A DNA stretch of 64,000 nt from Salarchaeum japonicum_A (GTDB lineage Archaea > Halobacteriota > Halobacteria > Halobacteriales > Halobacteriaceae): assembly GCF_049705945.1 (NCBI RefSeq), contig NZ_JBNAMV010000004.1, positions 1,426,001-1,490,000 on the forward strand, read 5' to 3'. Made by a program: the position numbers and the translations under genes. Under the pieces are notes generated by a model, which had not been told where the DNA came from, did not search any database, and saw only the letters and a program-made list of their open reading frames with translations. Shown one piece after another: positions 60,323-64,000 of the stretch (position 1 is its first letter; the number at the start of each line of letters is the position of its first letter).

Positions 60323-60759
60323 CCGTGGGGCTGTCGCAGTTTGCGCTCGCGAACTCCGTGGAGTTCTCGACGAGTTCGACGAGCTGGCAGACCGTCGCAC
60401 AGCAAACGCTCCAGTTGGGCGACGACGCCCTCCACTACGCTGACCGGCTCATCGCCGCAATCGAGTTGCGGTCCTCCTCGGCGTCGTACTCGTACACCGC
60501 GTTCGCGCGGGCGGTTGTCCGGGAGCGAGACCCGCACAGCGGGGCGGTCCTCAACACGTGGACGATAAGCGTGAACTCAGACGACAACTCGCCCGACGGC
60601 GAATCTTACGACACCCAAACAGGCACGCAAACCATTGGCGCGTACTTCCGCGCGGACCTAGAGTACGAGATAGAGATTCAGGCGCGGCAAGAGGACGGTG
60701 GGTACACCGCTTATGTCCGGGATAGCAACATAACCACGACAGCGCGGAGGGTGCTCTGA
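60319..60759 (+). CDS. Viral beta-rich structural protein (146 aa)
   Basis: 146 residues with Ser/Thr/Ala-rich beta strands: LIAAIELRSSSASYSYTAFA, AVLNTWTISVNSDDNSPDG, TIGAYFRADLEYEIEIQARQ. Resembles immunoglobulin-like or spike domains of other haloviruses in style only. Candidate receptor-binding protein; inferred. Confidence 0.55.
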   Translation: MTVGLSQFALANSVEFSTSSTSWQTVAQQTLQLGDDALHYADRLIAAIELRSSSASYSYTAFARAVVRERDPHSGAVLNTWTISVNSDDNSPDGESYDTQTGTQTIGAYFRADLEYEIEIQARQEDGGYTAYVRDSNITTTARRVL

Positions 60760-61004
60760 TGGCTGAGCGTCCACAAATCACGACCGCGAAGGTTCAGCGC
60801 CGCGCCTACATCAGCGCGTGCAGGGACTTTTTGCTGACCGCCGCACAGAGCGACCGACCAAGCGAGGCGAGCGCGGACGATGTGACCGCGGCGGCGTCGA
60901 CGGCGGCCAGCGACCTCCGGCAGGGGTTCACGGCCGTCAGCGAGGTCGAGGCCGTCGCGTGTCCGTGCGTGCGCCTCGGAGCCGACTCCTGCCGGAGACT
61001 CTAA
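60759..61004 (+). CDS. Viral small helical protein with Cys cluster (81 aa)
   Basis: 81 residues: helical, ending ACPCVRLGADSCRRL with three Cys that could bind metal or form a disulfide. The ATG shares one base with the previous stop. Confidence 0.55.
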   Translation: MAERPQITTAKVQRRAYISACRDFLLTAAQSDRPSEASADDVTAAASTAASDLRQGFTAVSEVEAVACPCVRLGADSCRRL

Positions 61005-61568
61005 ATGGGATTACTTGCACCTAACACGGGCGGCGGCGGGCCGGTCACCATCGAGCCTGCCGTTCCCAACGCGACCGACGCATCGAGCAGCGAAGACACC
61101 ACCTTTGAGACCGGCAGCGACACCCTCGGAACGACCAGTCTCGGCACCACGACCGGCACGGACGACCAGGACTCCTCGCTCGTCGACACCGGCAGCGGCG
61201 ACACCGACATCCAGGTCGAAGACACCAGCGACCCCGACGACTCCAGTCCCGCCGGCGGAAGCGGCTTCACCGGAGGAGCCGCCCGGTTCCTCGACGTCGA
61301 CGAGGAGACCGTCGACGACGCTATCGACCAGACGAGCGAGCAGGCGGTCGGTGATGTCGTCGAGGATGTCGCGAACGAACAGATCGAGCACGGCGCCGAC
61401 GGCGTCCAACCCGGCGGCGACACCACCCCGAACGTCGAGCATCCGGACAACGAGTCCGCGACCGGCTCCGAGAGCGGCGCGCTCTCGAACATCAACTTCG
61501 GTGACCCGCGCACCATCGCGGCCGTCGCGGCGGTCGCCGGCATCGCCCTCTACGCGGGGGGTCGCTGA
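61005..61568 (+). CDS. Viral acidic protein with C-terminal membrane helix (187 aa)
   Basis: 187 residues. A long Ser/Thr/Asp/Gly-rich disordered region, then an acidic helix (DEETVDDAIDQTSEQAVGDV) and a short C-terminal hydrophobic helix (TIAAVAAVAGIALYAGG). Tail-anchored in the virion membrane. The next ATG overlaps its stop. Confidence 0.6.
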   Translation: MGLLAPNTGGGGPVTIEPAVPNATDASSSEDTTFETGSDTLGTTSLGTTTGTDDQDSSLVDTGSGDTDIQVEDTSDPDDSSPAGGSGFTGGAARFLDVDEETVDDAIDQTSEQAVGDVVEDVANEQIEHGADGVQPGGDTTPNVEHPDNESATGSESGALSNINFGDPRTIAAVAAVAGIALYAGGR

Positions 61569-62026
61569 TGAGCGCTGCTGCTGGCGCGCTCGCCGGTGAC
61601 TCCGCGGGCGATGTCGCGGACGCGGCGAGCGAGTCGACGGGCTTCAACATCATGCTCGTCCTCGTCGCTGCGGGAGCCGTCTACATCGGCTACCGGACGA
61701 TTAACGGCGTGTCCGAAGGCGTCGGCGGCGCTGGCCGCGCGACCGGTGACTGGCTCGGTGGTCTCTCGAACTGGACGGGCGACGATGTCGCCGAGGGCAG
61801 CGTCGATGTCGCGGAAGGCGCGGGCGACGTGACGAGCGACGGGATGGACTGGTGGCTCGGTGGCGGCGCAGACGCCGTCGAGAACGCTGCAGACTGGACG
61901 CTCGGCGGCACCGCGGACAACGTCGAGAACGTCACCGACGCGACCAGCGACATCGTGAACGAGACGCTCGGCGGCACCGCCGATGTGGTCGACGATGCCG
62001 GCGACTTCGTCGGCGGACTCGTCTAA
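61568..62026 (+). CDS. Viral membrane protein with internal repeats (152 aa)
   Basis: 152 residues. One membrane helix near residues 20-42 (GFNIMLVLVAAGAVYIGYRT) is followed by repeats of about 20 residues sharing LGG-x-AD-x-VEN/VDD (WLGGGADAVENAADW, LGGTADNVENVTDATS, LGGTADVVDDAGDFV). The repeats look amphipathic and may line the membrane or bind DNA. Unrecognised. Confidence 0.65.
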   Translation: MSAAAGALAGDSAGDVADAASESTGFNIMLVLVAAGAVYIGYRTINGVSEGVGGAGRATGDWLGGLSNWTGDDVAEGSVDVAEGAGDVTSDGMDWWLGGGADAVENAADWTLGGTADNVENVTDATSDIVNETLGGTADVVDDAGDFVGGLV

Positions 62027-62028
62027 GA

Positions 62029-62289
62029 ATGGATCCGCTGATGCAGTATGTCGTCGGTGTGTCCGCGACGATCACCGCCGGCGGAGCAGCGTTCGCGGCC
62101 GGATACGCGCGCCGCGGCTTCCAAGAAGCCCGCGCGAGCCACCGCCTCCTTACCGGCGACGACGATGTCGAGACCGACCAGGGCGTCGTCGGCCGCCTCG
62201 ACGATGTCGAAGAGCTCGCTGAAGAGACGGAGCGCGAGGTCGGCGAAGTGAAGCGCGCGCTCCACCAAAAGGATCTCCTCGAACCGTGA
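62029..62289 (+). CDS. Viral membrane/coiled-coil protein (86 aa)
   Basis: 86 residues from ATG MDPLMQYVVGVSAT. A Gly/Ala membrane helix (TITAGGAAFAAGYA) is followed by a charged coiled coil (DDVEELAEETEREVGEVKRA). Its stop overlaps the next GTG (GTGA). Confidence 0.6.
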   Translation: MDPLMQYVVGVSATITAGGAAFAAGYARRGFQEARASHRLLTGDDDVETDQGVVGRLDDVEELAEETEREVGEVKRALHQKDLLEP

Positions 62290-62564
62290 CCCGGAACGAC
62301 ACCACAGGCGACGCCGAGACCACATCGGCGAAGACTCGCTGGCGGTGGACGAATGACGTCCTCGCTGGCGTCATCGTCGCCGCGCACGTCACGCTCATCG
62401 CGTCGACACTCGTCGTCGATGTCCAGGTTCCGGGCCGCGTCTGGGATGTGTTCGTCCTCGAAGCGTTGCTCGCGACCACGTGGGCGTTTGGGCCGTCGAC
62501 GCTCCAAGCGATCAGCAACTTCCGTAACGGCGGCGGAGGGAGTGGCGGCGAGGGGAGTTCGTGA
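62286..62564 (+). CDS. Viral two-helix membrane protein (92 aa)
   Basis: 92 residues from GTG. Two membrane helices (LAGVIVAAHVTLIASTLVV and VFVLEALLATTWAFGPST) and a Gly-rich tail. Topologically holin-like, which is worth noting since no lysis gene is otherwise seen; inferred. Confidence 0.6.
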   Translation: MTRNDTTGDAETTSAKTRWRWTNDVLAGVIVAAHVTLIASTLVVDVQVPGRVWDVFVLEALLATTWAFGPSTLQAISNFRNGGGGSGGEGSS

Positions 62565-62968
62565 CCTTTCCGGCCGAACACGTGCCGGACGGCGCGGTGT
62601 TCGCGCCCCACCACTTGACGTGGGGTGTGCTCGTCGTCGTGTTCGCGGCGTGGATTGTGTCGGACAACTACCCGCGCCGCGAACCTCTGTTCGCAATGGC
62701 GGGCGCTGGCCTGGCGCTGTTCGCGTTTCTCTTCGTGTGGCGGTTCTACCCGGCGGCCGGTGCGGCGCTCGCGCTCACGGGCGTCACGATGACGTTCGCG
62801 GGCATCCTCTATCCGGGCGGCGTGTGGGCCGCGTATCCGCTTCGGTGGCGAGTGCTCGCCTTCGTGGGGGCCGTAGTCGCACTCGACGACGCGGTCAGCC
62901 ACGCGTTCGGCGTCTGGACGCCTGTCGACGCCGCCTGGCGTGCGTTCTTGATTCCGGTGATAGCGTGA
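62561..62968 (+). CDS. Viral multi-helix membrane protein (135 aa)
   Basis: 135 residues from GTG with about four membrane helices and few loops (HHLTWGVLVVVFAAWIVSD near the start). No family recognised. The GTGA overlap ties it to the preceding gene, so the two may form a membrane pair. Confidence 0.6.
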   Translation: MTFPAEHVPDGAVFAPHHLTWGVLVVVFAAWIVSDNYPRREPLFAMAGAGLALFAFLFVWRFYPAAGAALALTGVTMTFAGILYPGGVWAAYPLRWRVLAFVGAVVALDDAVSHAFGVWTPVDAAWRAFLIPVIA

Positions 62969-63018
62969 CCCATCACGGCGATGTCGACGCCGCGGCTATC
63001 ATCACCGAGACGTACTAG
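62965..63018 (+). CDS. Possible 17-residue frame at end of chain
   Basis: GTG overlapping the previous stop, encoding MTHHGDVDAAAIITETY and TAG. Supported only by the overlap pattern; it may be chance. Confidence 0.2.
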   Translation: MTHHGDVDAAAIITETY

Positions 63019-63078
63019 TATAGCGGACAGATTCCGCGACGGACTGGGCTTTTTAACTGGAGAGCGAGAGCGAAACGT

Positions 63079-63483
63079 ATGGCAGTCAACGAACGTCAAG
63101 CACGCGCAGCATCAATCGACGAGGAAGAAACAATCCTCGGAAACGTCGAACCCGGCTGGGGAAGCTGGTGGCCCTGGCTCTTGCTCGGAATCGTTCTTCT
63201 CCCCGTCCTGGTTGGAATCGTCGTGCTCTACCTGACGTACCGTGCGAAACAGAAGAGCGGGAGCGTCATTACCGAGGATCGAATCGTCCAAACCCACGCG
63301 ACACCCCTCCATACGCGCAGCGACGAGGTTCCGCTGAGTAGTATTCGAAGCATCTCCACGATCTCCTACCTCTTCGGCGGCGGCTACGTCGAAGTACACA
63401 CGGGCGGCGTGAACATCAACGTCTACTCCCGTAGTATCAAGCAGGTCGCCGACACCGTTCGAGAAGCGACGCGTAACCACTAA
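63079..63483 (+). CDS. PH-domain (bPH2-like) membrane protein
   Basis: 134 residues. A Trp-rich membrane segment (WWPWLLLGIVLLPVLVGIVV) precedes a PH-like domain (GSVITEDRIVQTHATPL, EVPLSSIRSISTISYLFGGG, VEVHTGGVNINVYS). Such proteins are common in haloarchaea. The preceding gap (63019-63078) breaks the overlap chain, so this may be host or an independent moron. Confidence 0.8.
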   Translation: MAVNERQARAASIDEEETILGNVEPGWGSWWPWLLLGIVLLPVLVGIVVLYLTYRAKQKSGSVITEDRIVQTHATPLHTRSDEVPLSSIRSISTISYLFGGGYVEVHTGGVNINVYSRSIKQVADTVREATRNH

Positions 63484-63507
63484 CCGAACCTATGAGATAA
63501 GTTCCAC

Positions 63508-64000
63508 TCACATTGAGGCCCGGAGAATATCCGATTCTCCATCCTCAACTTCATTATCTGATATTTTATATTTCTGCTTGAGGTGTGCTTTTCTCGATCG
63601 GCACTCGCGCAGAAGGTTTCGTGAATGCTCCTGATAGGCGCACTCCTTCTGTTTAATATCGGTTAAACAGGGGCTTACTTGATTCTCAGCGAACTGAATG
63701 AGTTCTTCGCTATACTCCTTCCAGAAGGGTTCTAAGCGATGGTCTGGAGCGAACCCTTCACGCTTGAGTACTGCTATAGCTATGTTTGATTCGTCTCCAG
63801 TCTCAATATCAGCCTCTTTGAGTAATTCTTGTATCTTCGGCCGAATCTGTTCATAAAATTGATCTCCATCCTCGGATAGTTCTCTGAGGAACAATTCGTG
63901 GCGCTCCAAGTCTTTGTACAATTTCTGATTATCCTGCTGGATACGCGCAAGTCCAATTGGATCGGTTAACTCGATTGAACCTGGACCGTTTGCGCCTCCG
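63508..64000 (-). CDS. Hypothetical low-GC protein, partial (5' end outside window)
   Basis: The frame runs from TGA-side base 63508 to the right edge with no ATG or GTG start in sight; the visible protein begins GGANGPGSIELTDPIGLARI and continues QQDNQKLYKDLERHELFLRE. It is helical and charged with Cys at several points (CLTDIKQKEC, ECRSRKAHLK). GC is clearly lower than in the rest of the window, pointing to recent transfer. Not recognised; it may belong to the provirus or another island. Confidence 0.65.
   Translation of the reverse strand, partial: GGANGPGSIELTDPIGLARIQQDNQKLYKDLERHELFLRELSEDGDQFYEQIRPKIQELLKEADIETGDESNIAIAVLKREGFAPDHRLEPFWKEYSEELIQFAENQVSPCLTDIKQKECAYQEHSRNLLRECRSRKAHLKQKYKISDNEVEDGESDILRASM

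Larger units (their letters stand above)
51025..63018. mobile_element. Provirus-like region of sphaerolipovirus type
   Basis: It spans from the tRNA-Pro gene to about 63.02 kb; the right limit is uncertain. Evidence: a packaging-type ATPase (56582), two adjacent cysteine-free beta-rich proteins of 167 and 240 residues that fit the small and large capsid proteins of SH1-like viruses (about 185 and 232 residues by memory), many tiny overlapping genes in one direction, zinc-finger and ribbon-helix-helix early genes, and several one- or two-helix membrane proteins. No integrase, replication initiator or lysis gene is seen, so it may be defective or continue beyond the window. Confidence 0.75.

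Overview
The window is chromosomal DNA of a halophilic archaeon (class Halobacteria). The GC content is high, the predicted proteins are very acidic, and the core genes are archaeal: class I LysS, aIF5B, PAN, PCNA, rps19e, NOB1, Pus10/TrmY, SecD/SecF and pyruvoyl arginine decarboxylase. I cannot name the genus. Three tRNA genes are present: Thr-GGT, Gly-CCC and Pro-CGG. I see no rRNA, CRISPR array or intact insertion sequence.

Layout. (1) 1-6.3 kb is the right end of an integrative element. It holds a large Eco57I-type restriction-modification methylase that runs off the left edge, two proteins of unknown function, and a tyrosine integrase next to the 3' end of tRNA-Thr, which is the likely attachment site. 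(2) 6.4-50.9 kb is a dense host core. It covers NAD, thiamine and molybdopterin cofactor genes, a PitA-like haem protein with a PadR regulator, two site-2 proteases, lysS-pyrH, and a run from rps19e through pcn, a PDCD5 protein, hisS and truA. It continues with PepF, PAN, arginine decarboxylase, infB divergent from PRC-barrel/NOB1, pgi, secFD, a histidine kinase, nucS, a DNA alkyltransferase, rnhB, and the divergent pus10/trmY pair that together make N1-methylpseudouridine 54 in tRNA. (3) 51.0-63.0 kb, starting just past tRNA-Pro, looks like a provirus of the sphaerolipovirus type (SH1/HHIV-2/SNJ1-like). Small zinc-finger and DNA-binding early genes come first, then an AT-richer leftward pair (a lipoprotein and an AbrB-like protein). 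A long rightward chain of about 20 overlapping genes follows, with a packaging ATPase and two adjacent proteins that fit the paired single beta-barrel capsid proteins. (4) 63.0-64.0 kb holds a PH-domain membrane protein and a low-GC gene that leaves the window.

The most notable observations are four. The provirus has no integrase or replication gene in view. Its AT-rich lipoprotein/AbrB island looks like cargo. The last 10-13 codons of two convergent genes (aldo/keto reductase and pitA) are each present twice around an intergenic insert. A cluster of AAACGT motifs precedes a small conserved gene at 21.2 kb. Family assignments come from reading motifs and from memory of the families; no database search was possible.
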